Shown here in pieces: positions 50,277-59,046 of a DNA stretch of 64,000 nucleotides (positions within the stretch are counted from its first letter, which is position 1; each line of letters opens with the position of its first letter). The translations under genes were made by a program, and so were the position numbers. This DNA comes from Protofrankia sp963555925. Its GTDB lineage: Bacteria > Actinomycetota > Actinomycetes > Frankiales > Frankiaceae. The DNA lies in contig CAUVXJ010000049.1 of the NCBI GenBank assembly GCA_963555925.1, forward strand, positions 1 to 64,000. Reading direction: 5' to 3'. A model generated the notes under the pieces. The model was not told where the DNA came from. It saw only the letters and a program-made list of their open reading frames with translations, and did not search any database.

Positions 50277-52022
50277 GTGCAGAGCTGGGTCGCAGACTGG
50301 GAGCGCAGCCCGCGGCTGCCCCATTACACCAGGGCGAATGCGGGCGAGACGCTGCCCGAGCCCGCGAGCCCGCTGGGCTGGACGCTCGCATATGTGCACG
50401 TGCTGCGGGCCTGGCGGCAGGGCTTCATCGACATCGGCGTCTACCGCGAGGATGAGCTGTCGATCGACCGGCCCGAGATCGCGGGGCTCTTCGGGAGCTA
50501 CTTCTACCTGAACCTGTCCCACATGAGGCTGTTCTCCCTGCGCCTGGGCATGCCGGTGGAGCAGACCGACCTGGCCTTCGTCGGCCAGCGCCCCGACATC
50601 CCCCCCTACGTTTCCCATCCCGACCACGTGGACGCCGAGCGCTCGGCGGCTGCCGGCGCCTCGGTGCAACGGTTGCTCGCGGCCACGGAGTTCACCGATG
50701 CTGTGGCGGACCGCGAGCGTGTGCTGGCGATGCGCCGTGACCGGCCCGACCTCACGGCCCTGTCCGACGCCGAGCTGGTCGTCCGGGTCCGGGCGCTGCT
50801 CGACGAGAGCGAGAAGAGCATCTTCTACCGGCACCTGGTCTCCACCCTCCCTGCGAGCTTCGGGCCCGGCATCCTCGGACCGCTGTGCGAAAGCGTGGGC
50901 CGCGGTGGCGATCTGCTCGATCTGATCAGCGGCATCGGCGACATCGACTCCGCTTCGCCGGCGGTGGGGTTGTGGAACCTGTCGCGCATCGTGGTGGGGT
51001 CCGGCGAGCTGGCCGCGTTGTTCGACAAGGGCTCGGCCACAGTGGCCGCCGCGCTGGACGGGGATGCCACCGGCGACGTCGGCGCGTTCCGTGACGCCTT
51101 CGCCGTGTTCCTCGGCGACTACGGTGATCGTGGCCCCAACGAGTGGGACATCCATTCCCTGCCGTGGGAGGTGGATTCGACCGCGGCGCTCACCCTGGTC
51201 GACCGGCTTCGCAACAGCCCGGACTCGCACTCGCCGGCCGTGCGCCACGAGGCGCTCGCCGCTCGCCGGGCGCAGACTGCGGTGGAGATCCGCACGGTGC
51301 TCGCTGACAACGCCGAGGCGCTGGCCACGTTCGACGTGGGCATGCAGGCCGTCGACGTCTGGATGCCCGCGCGGGAACGCACCAAGGCCAACTGTGTCGC
51401 CGCCCTGCACGAGATTCGGATGGCGATCCGTGAGCTCGGGCGCCGCGGTGTCGTGGCCGGCCGTTTCGGTCGGCCCGAGGACGTCATGATGTTGCTCGCG
51501 GATGAGCTCGACGCCTACCTCGCCGACCCGGGCCGGTTCACCGAGGTCATCGCGCGGCGGCTGGTCGAATACGGCGAGCTCGCCGAGCTGGAGCCGCCGT
51601 TCTTCGTCGCGGAGGACCCCGATATCGACAGCTGGCCGCGCCGGGACCGGGAGCGTCCGGAGCCGGCGGTCGTGGGGGATGTGTTCACCGGCGTCGGAGG
51701 CAGCCACGGGACCTACACCGGCCGCGTTCGGGTGGTCACCGATCTGGCCGAGTGTGACGCTCTCGAACCCGGCGAGGTCCTCGTCTCCCCGATCACGGAC
51801 GCGGCGTGGACGCCGCTGTTCCTCGTGGCCGGCGCGGCCGTGGTGGACGTGGGCGGGCTCAACAGCCACGCGGTCGTGGTCTGCCGGGAGCTCGGCATAC
51901 CGTGTGTCATCTCGGTGGGGGACGGCACGTCGCGGCTGCGCGACGGTGTCGAGGTGACGGTGGACGGCAACGCCGGCACTGTCACGGTGCTCTCGGCCGC
52001 CGCGGCCACCACCGAGGTCTGA
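50277..52022 (+). CDS. PEP-utilising-enzyme mobile-domain protein lacking an ATP-grasp domain
   Basis: 581 residues from a GTG. The C-terminal ~90 form the swivelling phosphohistidine domain: GEVLVSPITDAAWTPLFLVA, then GGLNSHAVVVCRELGIPCVI with the phospho-His after Ser. The first ~470 residues are mainly helical and contain no ATP-grasp motifs or PEP-binding barrel, unlike PEP synthase or rifampicin phosphotransferase. It could receive phosphate from another protein or bind a substrate through its long helical part. Confidence 0.82.
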   Translation: MQSWVADWERSPRLPHYTRANAGETLPEPASPLGWTLAYVHVLRAWRQGFIDIGVYREDELSIDRPEIAGLFGSYFYLNLSHMRLFSLRLGMPVEQTDLAFVGQRPDIPPYVSHPDHVDAERSAAAGASVQRLLAATEFTDAVADRERVLAMRRDRPDLTALSDAELVVRVRALLDESEKSIFYRHLVSTLPASFGPGILGPLCESVGRGGDLLDLISGIGDIDSASPAVGLWNLSRIVVGSGELAALFDKGSATVAAALDGDATGDVGAFRDAFAVFLGDYGDRGPNEWDIHSLPWEVDSTAALTLVDRLRNSPDSHSPAVRHEALAARRAQTAVEIRTVLADNAEALATFDVGMQAVDVWMPARERTKANCVAALHEIRMAIRELGRRGVVAGRFGRPEDVMMLLADELDAYLADPGRFTEVIARRLVEYGELAELEPPFFVAEDPDIDSWPRRDRERPEPAVVGDVFTGVGGSHGTYTGRVRVVTDLAECDALEPGEVLVSPITDAAWTPLFLVAGAAVVDVGGLNSHAVVVCRELGIPCVISVGDGTSRLRDGVEVTVDGNAGTVTVLSAAAATTEV

Positions 52023-52264
52023 CGCCCGTCCGCGAGCCTGTCCGCCCGCGAACCCGTCCGCGTTTCATCGTCCACCCGCCCGCATATCGGGTCTGTACTC
52101 CTGAACCACTCGCAGTGGGTGATGTACCGCAGCCCTGGGTGGACAGAATCGGTGACGGAGAAGCTCCGGGCTGATGTCGCACGGCTCGTGGTGGTGCCGC
52201 TCGCGCACACCATCACCGATGGGCGACAGGGCGACGGACACGGTCGCAGACGACAAGGTGGCGG

Positions 52265-52558
52265 ATGATGGCTGATCAGGAATATGACCGGGGATTCCAG
52301 CCCAGTCGAGGACTCCTGATAGGCGGGGGTCTGCTCGTCGGGATCGGTGGCCTGTTGGGGGCCACGGGCATGGTTGTGCTCAGCGTCGCGGTGGTGTCGG
52401 CGACCCGGCGGTGGGCGGAGCAGCTGGAGGTGCCGCCCAGCGAGATCGCGAAACTCAAGGTGGCGCAGGCCAGGGCGGCCACCTCAGCGGCCACATCAGC
52501 CGGCGCCGACGCCTGGCGCGGTGGAACTTCCGGCGGCTCGCCGTCTTCGCCGTCCTGA
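52265..52558 (+). CDS. Small single-pass or two-pass membrane protein
   Basis: 97 residues; GLLIGGGLLVGIGGLLGATG and VVLSVAVVSATRRW form one long or two short membrane helices at 16-50, followed by an Ala/Gly-rich cytoplasmic tail. AAGGTG precedes two adjacent ATG codons. Not otherwise recognised. Confidence 0.6.
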   Translation: MMADQEYDRGFQPSRGLLIGGGLLVGIGGLLGATGMVVLSVAVVSATRRWAEQLEVPPSEIAKLKVAQARAATSAATSAGADAWRGGTSGGSPSSPS

Positions 52559-52569
52559 CGCTCCCGGGA

Positions 52570-52690
52570 AACGATGTGAATCTGATGCTATGGGAAGAGC
52601 ATCAGATTCACATCGTTCAGAGCGCCCGGCAATAGAGGTGTGGATCAAGGAACGGGACTGGGACGCGTGGATCGCGAGGTGCGAGGTCGG
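52570..52690. repeat. Dispersed palindrome plus tail, copy A
   Basis: Perfect 20-bp arms (52570-52589 and 52598-52617; AACGATGTGAATCTGATGCT) around an eight-base loop, then the tail with AGAGCGCCCGGCAA, GGATCAAGGAACGGG and GCGAGGTGCG. One frame of the tail reads WIKERDWDAWIAR. Confidence 0.9.
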
Positions 52691-52796
52691 ATGACCCGTC
52701 GTGCTCGCGACAGTGGCGCTTGGATCTCCCAATCGGGACTTACCGTCGGGAACCGTGAGTGTCTATGCTCAATCCCGACGCCGAGTGGGAGAGTGC

Positions 52797-53006
52797 ATGG
52801 CCGATCAGATCATGCTGGGCAAGACGGCCCGGGTCACCGGGACGATCATGCCGGGTGTGGTGGGCGAGGTGATGGTCTCCGTGCGCGGGGGTGCGGAGGC
52901 GTTCCACGCCTACGCGGCTGAGGATGGTGTGACGATCGCGGTCGGAGCGCGGGTCCTCGTCGTGGAGTATCACCCGCCCCGTACCGTTTTCGTCACCAGA
53001 TTGTGA
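52797..53006 (+). CDS. NfeD-like OB-fold protein (short)
   Basis: 69 residues corresponding to the soluble OB-fold end of NfeD: LGKTARVTGTIMPGVVGEVM, VSVRGGAEAFHAYAAED, VLVVEYHPPRTVFVTRL. The membrane and protease parts are absent. NfeD-family proteins pair with flotillins, and the flotillin gene starts 90 bases downstream. The ATG follows GGGAGAG. Confidence 0.8.
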   Translation: MADQIMLGKTARVTGTIMPGVVGEVMVSVRGGAEAFHAYAAEDGVTIAVGARVLVVEYHPPRTVFVTRL

Positions 53007-53096
53007 ATAGGCCTGTGCTGTTCCCGCTGTTCCCGCCGGGCCGGCCGGTGTATTCCCGTAATCTCGGCGGTCCATGATCTCAACAGAGGAGATCCA

Positions 53097-54539
53097 ATGA
53101 TCCCGATCCTCATCGCAGCGGGTGTGGGCATCATCTTCGTCGTGGGCATCGTCAAGTTGATGTGGCGCGTGGCGGAACCTAATGAAGCCTTGATCATTTC
53201 AGGTTTACGAGCATACCGGAACCCGGACAATGCCGTGGCCGAAAGCCTCGGTTTCAAGATTGTGACCGGGAAGGGGGTCCTGGTCATGCCGGGCGGACAG
53301 AATGTCCGTCGCCTCTCCCTGGACCTGCAGGCCGCCCAGTTGAGCGTCGACTGCGTCACGCAGCAGGGAATCCCCGTGGGTGTGCGCGGTGTGGTGATCT
53401 TCAAGGTCGGGGACGATTACGCGTCGATCGCCAATGCCGCCCGCAGGTTCCTCGACCAGCAGAACAAGATGGAAGCCCGGGTGCACAATGTGTTCGCCGG
53501 TCATCTGCGGGCGATGGTCGGCCAGCTCACCATCGAGGATATGATCAGGGATCGGGAGAAGTTGACGGCCCTGACCCGGGCGAGTTCCGGCACGGAGATG
53601 CAGAAACTCGGCCTGATCGTCGACTCCCTGCAGATCCAGGAGATCGACGACCCCACCGGCTACATCAAGAACCTCGGGCGTCCTCATGTCGCCGCCGTGG
53701 CCTCCCAGGCGCGGATCGCCGAGGCCCAGGCCGATCGGGAGGCGACCGAGCAGGAGCAGATCGCCGCCGCGCTCAAGGCCGAGGCGGCCCGCAACAGCGC
53801 CATCAAGCAGTCGGGTTTCCAGGCTGAGGTCGATGAGGCCGCCGCGCGGGCGCAGCAGGCCGGCCCACTGGCCGAGGCAACCGCCCACCAGCAGGTGGTG
53901 GTCGAGCAGACCAAGGTCGCCCAGCTGGAGGGTGACCGGGAGGAACAGCGCCTGCAGGCGACGGTCCGCAAGCCGGCGGACGCCCGCGCCTACGAGCAGA
54001 CCACCCTGGCGCGTGCCAGTCGCGACGCACAGATCAGCGCGGCGGAGGCGAGCGCCCAGGAGACAACGCTGGTGGCTGCGGCGCAGGCCGAGTCGACCCG
54101 GATCGTCGGCGATGCTGACGCTCATGCCCGGCGCGCGATTGGTGAGGCTGATGCCGCTACCCTGGCGGCGAAGGGACTGGCGGAGGCCGAGGCGATCAGA
54201 GCCCGAGCGGACGCCCTTTCGGTGAACCAGGATGCGGTGATCGGCCAGCAGCTCGCCGAGCAGTGGCCGGCCATCGTCGAGGCGGCGGCGAAGCCCTTCG
54301 GTGACGTCGACCAGATGATTCTCCTCAACGGCGCGACCGGTATCGCCGAACTGCTGACCCAGGCATTATCCCAGGGCAGCGCTGGCTTTCAGCTCGCACG
54401 GTCGCTGCTCTCGGGCCAGTCACAGTCCGGCCAGGCACAGTCCGGCCAGGCACCGGCCGGTCGTTCACCGGCCGACAACGGATCCGTGAGCATTCCGGCA
54501 CCGACATCCGCCCCACCGGCAGGCGAGCCTGACAAATAG
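53097..54539 (+). CDS. floT: Flotillin / SPFH-domain membrane protein
   Basis: 480 residues. One N-terminal membrane segment (IPILIAAGVGIIFVVGIVKL), an SPFH domain to about 200 (IVTGKGVLVMPGGQNVRRLS, GVPVGVRG-like strand, IQEIDDPTGYIKNLGRPHVA), and a long Ala/Glu-rich coiled coil from 200 to 400 with EA repeats. A Gly/Gln/Ser-rich tail ends it. Flotillins scaffold functional membrane microdomains. Pairs with the NfeD-like gene upstream. Confidence 0.92.
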   Translation: MIPILIAAGVGIIFVVGIVKLMWRVAEPNEALIISGLRAYRNPDNAVAESLGFKIVTGKGVLVMPGGQNVRRLSLDLQAAQLSVDCVTQQGIPVGVRGVVIFKVGDDYASIANAARRFLDQQNKMEARVHNVFAGHLRAMVGQLTIEDMIRDREKLTALTRASSGTEMQKLGLIVDSLQIQEIDDPTGYIKNLGRPHVAAVASQARIAEAQADREATEQEQIAAALKAEAARNSAIKQSGFQAEVDEAAARAQQAGPLAEATAHQQVVVEQTKVAQLEGDREEQRLQATVRKPADARAYEQTTLARASRDAQISAAEASAQETTLVAAAQAESTRIVGDADAHARRAIGEADAATLAAKGLAEAEAIRARADALSVNQDAVIGQQLAEQWPAIVEAAAKPFGDVDQMILLNGATGIAELLTQALSQGSAGFQLARSLLSGQSQSGQAQSGQAPAGRSPADNGSVSIPAPTSAPPAGEPDK

Positions 54540-54617
54540 AAAACCATAGACAACTGCAGATTATCGGGGACAGAAGATGGATAAATGGCGGCGGGATCGC
54601 CTGCGATGCTCGCGGGG

Positions 54618-54665
54618 AACGATGTGAATCTGATGCTGTGGGAAGAGCATCAGATTCACATCGTT
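54618..54665. repeat. Dispersed palindrome, copy B (no tail)
   Basis: The same 20-bp arms as copy A (54618-54637 and 54646-54665) around GTGGGAAG. The conserved tail does not follow. It sits between the convergent flotillin and TetR genes and could act as a terminator. Confidence 0.9.
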
Positions 54666-54687
54666 GAGCCGTTCGGGTCGGCAGACA

Positions 54688-55317
54688 TCAGGCCCCGACG
54701 ATGCGCTCGGCCAGCGCGGCGGTCTCCCGCAGGAATCGGCGCTGCCCGAGCCCTTCGAGGACGGCGTCCTCGGCCAGCCAGGATGCCGCCGCCGTCTCGA
54801 CCAGCGAGAGCAGACCGGTCGCCATCACCCCGGCTTCCGCGGGCCGGATCCGTCGTTCGGGGGACGTCCTCGCGCCCACCGCCTGGGTGAACAGCTCCAT
54901 AAGCTCGACCCGGGTCTCCCGGCGCAGCGCCTCGGCGGCGAGGTTCGCCCCGGACGAGGTCACGAAGTAGACCGTCGCCGCAGGTCGGTGCTGCTCCAGC
55001 CAGCCCAGCAGCCCGGTCAGAAGGCCACCGATGGCCTCGTCGTCACCGGACCTGGCGGTGACCCGGGCGTCCAATTCGGCGACAAGAGCCCTGCTGAAGG
55101 TGTGCATGGCCTCGAGTAGAATATCGATCTTGGATGGGAAATGGTAGTAGACCGCAGCCGAGGTCATCCCAGCCTCGTCCGCGATGTCGGCGACGGTCAC
55201 CGTTTCCAGACCGCGCATGGCAAACAGTCGCGTGGCGGCGTCGATCACGTCGCTGCGTCGGGACGGTCGGTGAGCGGGCCGTTTGGGGCTACCGTTCCCG
55301 TCGGAGCTATCAGTCAT
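54688..55317 (-). CDS. TetR-family regulator
   Basis: 209 residues: RRSDVIDAATRLFAMRGLET, VADIADEAGMTSAAVYYHFP (helix-turn-helix) and a C-terminal ligand domain. The recognition helix SAAVYYHFPSK is typical of lipid/CoA-responsive TetR proteins. It is divergent from a second TetR gene 100 bases away; both may bind the gap. Confidence 0.9.
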   Translation of the reverse strand: MTDSSDGNGSPKRPAHRPSRRSDVIDAATRLFAMRGLETVTVADIADEAGMTSAAVYYHFPSKIDILLEAMHTFSRALVAELDARVTARSGDDEAIGGLLTGLLGWLEQHRPAATVYFVTSSGANLAAEALRRETRVELMELFTQAVGARTSPERRIRPAEAGVMATGLLSLVETAAASWLAEDAVLEGLGQRRFLRETAALAERIVGA

Positions 55318-55417
55318 GTGACGCCGATTCTCCCAACCGGCTGGTGGCCCCGGGGGCTCCGGGATCTGTTGGGTCATCATGGTCCGGCCGGTGCGGCATC
55401 GTGTCAGGAGGTTCGCT

Positions 55418-56062
55418 GTGACCGAGCTTGCGGAGCTGCCGGAGCGGGGTAGACAGCCCGCACACCGTCCCTCCAGGCGCCAGTCGATCGTTACCGCCGC
55501 CATCGGGGTTTTCGCCCGTAAGGGCTTCGACGCGGCCGGCATCCAGGATATCGCCGAGGCGGCGCAGGTCGTCCCGACGGCGGTGTACTACCACTTCTCC
55601 GGCAAGGAGGAGCTCTTCGACGTCGCCCTGCGTCGGGTTGTGGGCGCGATCAACGCCGTTGTCGCGCAGGCACGGTCCGACGACGAACCGGGCGACATCA
55701 TCGCGCTGCATCGGGTCACCGACGCGGTCTGGGACTGGATCGAGGCGCATCCCGACGAAGCGCGCCTGCTCTACCTGCACATGCCCGGCGCCACCCAGCA
55801 GGCCCGGGTGTTGCGGCGGGACTTCGAGGAGCTGCACATCCAGCGGTCGTTCGATTACATCGTCTCCTCCCGGATGCCCACGACGCGGCGCTCCGCCGCA
55901 GCCAAGCACGCGACCCAGACGCTCGCCGTGCGTACCCTCACCCATCTGCTGATGGCCATCCATCCGATGCGCATGGATGACGGTCCGCTCAGCCGCCAGC
56001 CACCGAAGGCCCTGCGCCGGGCCTTGGACGCCATGTCCGAACGGATACTCACCGTCGACTGA
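55418..56062 (+). CDS. TetR-family regulator
   Basis: 214 residues from a GTG with AGGAGG six bases upstream: RRQSIVTAAIGVFARKGFDA, QDIAEAAQVVPTAVYYHFSG, then a helical ligand domain. Precedes the importer operon by about 160 bases and could control it. Confidence 0.9.
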   Translation: MTELAELPERGRQPAHRPSRRQSIVTAAIGVFARKGFDAAGIQDIAEAAQVVPTAVYYHFSGKEELFDVALRRVVGAINAVVAQARSDDEPGDIIALHRVTDAVWDWIEAHPDEARLLYLHMPGATQQARVLRRDFEELHIQRSFDYIVSSRMPTTRRSAAAKHATQTLAVRTLTHLLMAIHPMRMDDGPLSRQPPKALRRALDAMSERILTVD

Positions 56063-56148
56063 GAGTCGAGTCGTCGACTGAGTGCCGCGTTTCAGCGCGC
56101 CCGGCCCCGCACCCGATGCGACCAGATGTTGGCGCGGCGGGCGACTCC

Positions 56149-56179
56149 AGTTACTGTTGCCGCCATCACAAAAGTAACT
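56149..56179. promoter_or_regulatory. Inverted AGTTACT / AGTAACT repeat before the importer genes
   Basis: AGTTACT (56149-56155) and AGTAACT (56173-56179) form a seven-base inverted repeat, 47 bases before the ABC ATPase. AGTAACT recurs at 58868-58874 before the binding-protein gene, which suggests shared control. Confidence 0.45.
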
Positions 56180-56225
56180 CCAGAAAGAGCGCCGTGCCCT
56201 CGGTCGCTCTCAGACGAGGAGTCGG

Positions 56226-57749
56226 ATGGTGGCTACTCCCGTGCTCCGCGTGCGACGGCTGTCGAAGACGTTCCCCGGGCAGCGCGCCCTGGTGGACGTC
56301 GACATCGACGTCGAGCCCGGTGAGATACGTGCGCTGGTCGGTCAGAACGGCTGCGGCAAGTCGACGTTGATCAAAATATTGGCCGGCTTCCACGAGCCGG
56401 ATGCAGGCAGCGAGGTCATGGTCGCCGACCGGCCGCTGTCATTCGGTGACCCCGTCTCCTCGGATGCCGCCGGACTGCGTTTCGTCCACCAGGATCTCGG
56501 TCTCGTCGCGGCCCTTGACACGGTCGACAACCTGGCGCTCGGCCACGGCTACGAAACGGGCCGGCTCGGCCTGATTCGCTGGCGCCAGGAACGGGCCGGG
56601 GCCCGGACGGCAGTGCGCGACCTCGGCTACGACTTCGACATCAGCCGGCCCGTGGGTGCTCTGGCGGCGAGCGAGCGGACCGCGGTCGCGGTGGCGCGCG
56701 CGCTGTCGCGGCACGCCACACCGCCGCGGGTGCTCGTCCTCGACGAGCCAACGGCCAACCTGCCGGCCGCCGAGGCGCAGCGCCTGTTCGCGCTCGTCCG
56801 CAGCGTGCGCGATGCCGGCGTCGCGGTCATCTTCGTCTCGCATCATCTGGACGAGGTCTTCGGGCTCTGCGACACCGTGAGCGTGCTGCGCGACGGCGCT
56901 CTGGTCACCACCCGGCCCACCGCCGGGCTCGACGAGGCCGACCTGGTCGAGCTGATGATCGGCCGCAAGCTGGCGCAGTACGACGTGCCGCCGGCCGATG
57001 CGGCCCACCAGGGTGAGGTGGCCCTCGACGTCCGCACCCTGGAGACCACCGCCCTGCGCGGGGTCGACCTGACCGTGCACTCCGGGGAGGTCGTCGGCAT
57101 CGCCGGCCTCACCGGCTCCGGCCGTGAGGAGTTGGCGCTCGCGCTGTTCGGCGGCTGTGCGCGCGGTGGGGTCGTGGCCGTCGCGGGCACGACCGTTCCG
57201 CAGCTGCGTCCAGACCTTGCCATGCGCTATGGCATGGGGCTCGTGCCTGCCGAGCGGCACGCCAACGCGGCGTTCCTCGAGGCGGACCTGCAGGAGAACG
57301 TCGTGGTGGCGAGCCCCACCGCGTTCAGCCGCCGAGGCGTGCTTCGCCGGGGCAGCGAGCGGTCGGACGTCGCCCGCTGGCTGGACCGGTTGAACGTGGC
57401 GCCGGCCGATACCGAACGGGCCATGTCGACGCTGTCCGGTGGCAACCAGCAGAAGGTCGTCCTGGCCCGTTGGCTGCGTCGCGAGCCTCGGGTCCTGGTC
57501 CTGGACGAACCCACTCAAGGCGTCGACATCGGGGCGAAGGCCGAGATTCATGCACTGGTCGACCGGGCCGCGGCCGACGGTGCGGCTGTCGTCGTGGTCT
57601 CCACCGACCATGACGAACTGGCGCGGCTGTGCGGACGCGTGCTCGTCCTCGCGGGCGGCCGTGTCGTGGACGAGTTACACCGCGCCGACCTGCACGCGGA
57701 CCGCATCACGGCCGCAGCGGTCGGTCACACCCTCAGGAGCGCGTCATGA
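56226..57749 (+). CDS. Sugar-type ABC importer ATPase with two NBDs (RbsA-like)
   Basis: 507 residues, two fused ATPase halves. First Walker A GQNGCGKST near 39, Walker B VLVLDEPTANLP near 174; its signature is weak (ALAASERTAV). Second half has the usual RbsA-type degenerate P-loop GLTGSGREEL, signature LSGGNQQKV near 401 and LVLDEPTQGVD. Drives import with the permease and lipoprotein encoded next. Substrate unknown; sugars, autoinducers or purine-like compounds are known for the family. Confidence 0.92.
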   Translation: MVATPVLRVRRLSKTFPGQRALVDVDIDVEPGEIRALVGQNGCGKSTLIKILAGFHEPDAGSEVMVADRPLSFGDPVSSDAAGLRFVHQDLGLVAALDTVDNLALGHGYETGRLGLIRWRQERAGARTAVRDLGYDFDISRPVGALAASERTAVAVARALSRHATPPRVLVLDEPTANLPAAEAQRLFALVRSVRDAGVAVIFVSHHLDEVFGLCDTVSVLRDGALVTTRPTAGLDEADLVELMIGRKLAQYDVPPADAAHQGEVALDVRTLETTALRGVDLTVHSGEVVGIAGLTGSGREELALALFGGCARGGVVAVAGTTVPQLRPDLAMRYGMGLVPAERHANAAFLEADLQENVVVASPTAFSRRGVLRRGSERSDVARWLDRLNVAPADTERAMSTLSGGNQQKVVLARWLRREPRVLVLDEPTQGVDIGAKAEIHALVDRAAADGAAVVVVSTDHDELARLCGRVLVLAGGRVVDELHRADLHADRITAAAVGHTLRSAS

Positions 57750-58801
57750 CGACAGAAGCAGCGCAACCAACGAATGCCGCCGGGGTCGCCGGCACCGCTG
57801 TCACTGCCGGGGTCACCGCTGCCGGCCCGGACCCGCAACCGGGCGCGGTCAGCCGCCGGCTGCCAAGGCCGAAGTTCGGGCTCGATCGGTTCAGCGGTCT
57901 GTATGTCTGGCTTTTGATCATCATAGTGTTCGGCAGTTGGCTGCCGGACACCTTCCTCAGAAGCGACAACTTCCAGATCATCGCCGGGGACCAGGCGATA
58001 ACCGCGATGCTCGCCCTGGGATTGATCGTACCGCTGGCCGCGGGCGTGTTCGACCTGTCCTGCGCGGCGACGCTCGGGTTCGCCGTCGCGGTGGTCACCT
58101 GGCTGCTCCAGCAGGGGGTCAACCCCGTTCTCGCGGTACTGCTCGCGATCGGCTCCGGCGCGTTCATCGGGTTGATCAACGGTCTGGTCGTGGTGCGGCT
58201 GAACGTGGACTCCTTCATCGCCACGCTCGGCATGAGCAGTATTCTTGCCGCCGCCGCCTACTGGGTCACTGATGGTGAACAGATTGTCAACACCGCATCG
58301 AAGACCTTCCTTGACGCCGGTAGCACCCGGTTGTGGGGGATCTCGCTGCCCTTCTACTACATGGTGCTGCTTGCGGTGATCCTCTACGTCGTCATCGACC
58401 ACACACCGGTGGGCCGCTACCTCTACGCGGCGGGTGGCAACCCGCAGGCCGCTCGCCTGGCCGGGCTGCGGGTTGCCCGGATCACGTGGGGTGCGCTCAT
58501 CGTCTCGGCGACGATCGCGGCGCTGACCGGCGTCATCCTCGCGGCCAAGCTGGGCTCCGCATCCCAGGATGTGGGGCCCCCGTACCTGCTGCCGGCCTTC
58601 TCGGCGGTGTTCCTCGGCTCTACCCAGATCAAGGCCGGGCGGATGAACGTCCTCGGCACGCTGGTTGCGATCTACCTCCTCGCGACCGGCGTCAAGGGCC
58701 TGCAGCTCGCCGGATCGCCGTCCTACGTCAACAACCTCTTCAACGGGCTTGCGCTGATCATCGCGGTGGCGCTGGCGGCCCGTACCCATCGGCGGCGTTG
58801 A
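57746..58801 (+). CDS. ABC importer permease (RbsC-like)
   Basis: 351 residues with about ten membrane helices and typical RbsC stretches: ITAMLALGLIVPLAAGVFDL, GLINGLVVVRLNVDSFIATL, GRYLYAAGGNPQAARLAGL. ATGA overlap with the ATPase. The N-terminal 40 residues are an Ala/Gly/Pro-rich tail. Confidence 0.92.
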   Translation: MTTEAAQPTNAAGVAGTAVTAGVTAAGPDPQPGAVSRRLPRPKFGLDRFSGLYVWLLIIIVFGSWLPDTFLRSDNFQIIAGDQAITAMLALGLIVPLAAGVFDLSCAATLGFAVAVVTWLLQQGVNPVLAVLLAIGSGAFIGLINGLVVVRLNVDSFIATLGMSSILAAAAYWVTDGEQIVNTASKTFLDAGSTRLWGISLPFYYMVLLAVILYVVIDHTPVGRYLYAAGGNPQAARLAGLRVARITWGALIVSATIAALTGVILAAKLGSASQDVGPPYLLPAFSAVFLGSTQIKAGRMNVLGTLVAIYLLATGVKGLQLAGSPSYVNNLFNGLALIIAVALAARTHRRR

Positions 58802-58867
58802 TCGGCGGCGCTGACGAGCGAGGCTGACGAGCGAGGCTGGCAGGCTCCGCGGTGGCCGCTCGATGCA

Positions 58868-58879
58868 AGTAACTTGACA
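58868..58879 (+). promoter_or_regulatory. AGTAACT motif joined to a TTGACA box
   Basis: AGTAACT overlaps a consensus -35 TTGACA (58874-58879), about 170 bases upstream of the binding-protein gene. No clear -10 was found at standard spacing. Confidence 0.4.
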
Positions 58880-59046
58880 CGCTCCTAAGTAAGTGAGAGT
58901 GTCCGCCGTCACATCACATTTTGATGGGTTACGGCCGGTAGGTCGCGCTTGATAGATCACGCCGATCGCCCGGGGGGGCGCGTCCACCCGGCCGGCCGGC
59001 ACGCGAGCCCCCGACGCAGACGACGGCAACAGGAGGAAAAGGTTTC

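Noticed and set aside
50256..51869. 537-codon minus-strand frame
   Set aside because: Antisense to the PEP-utilising gene; no ribosome site or domain.
52023..52264. Possible small gene after the PEP-utilising gene
   Set aside because: Short frames on both strands without a ribosome site or recognisable product.
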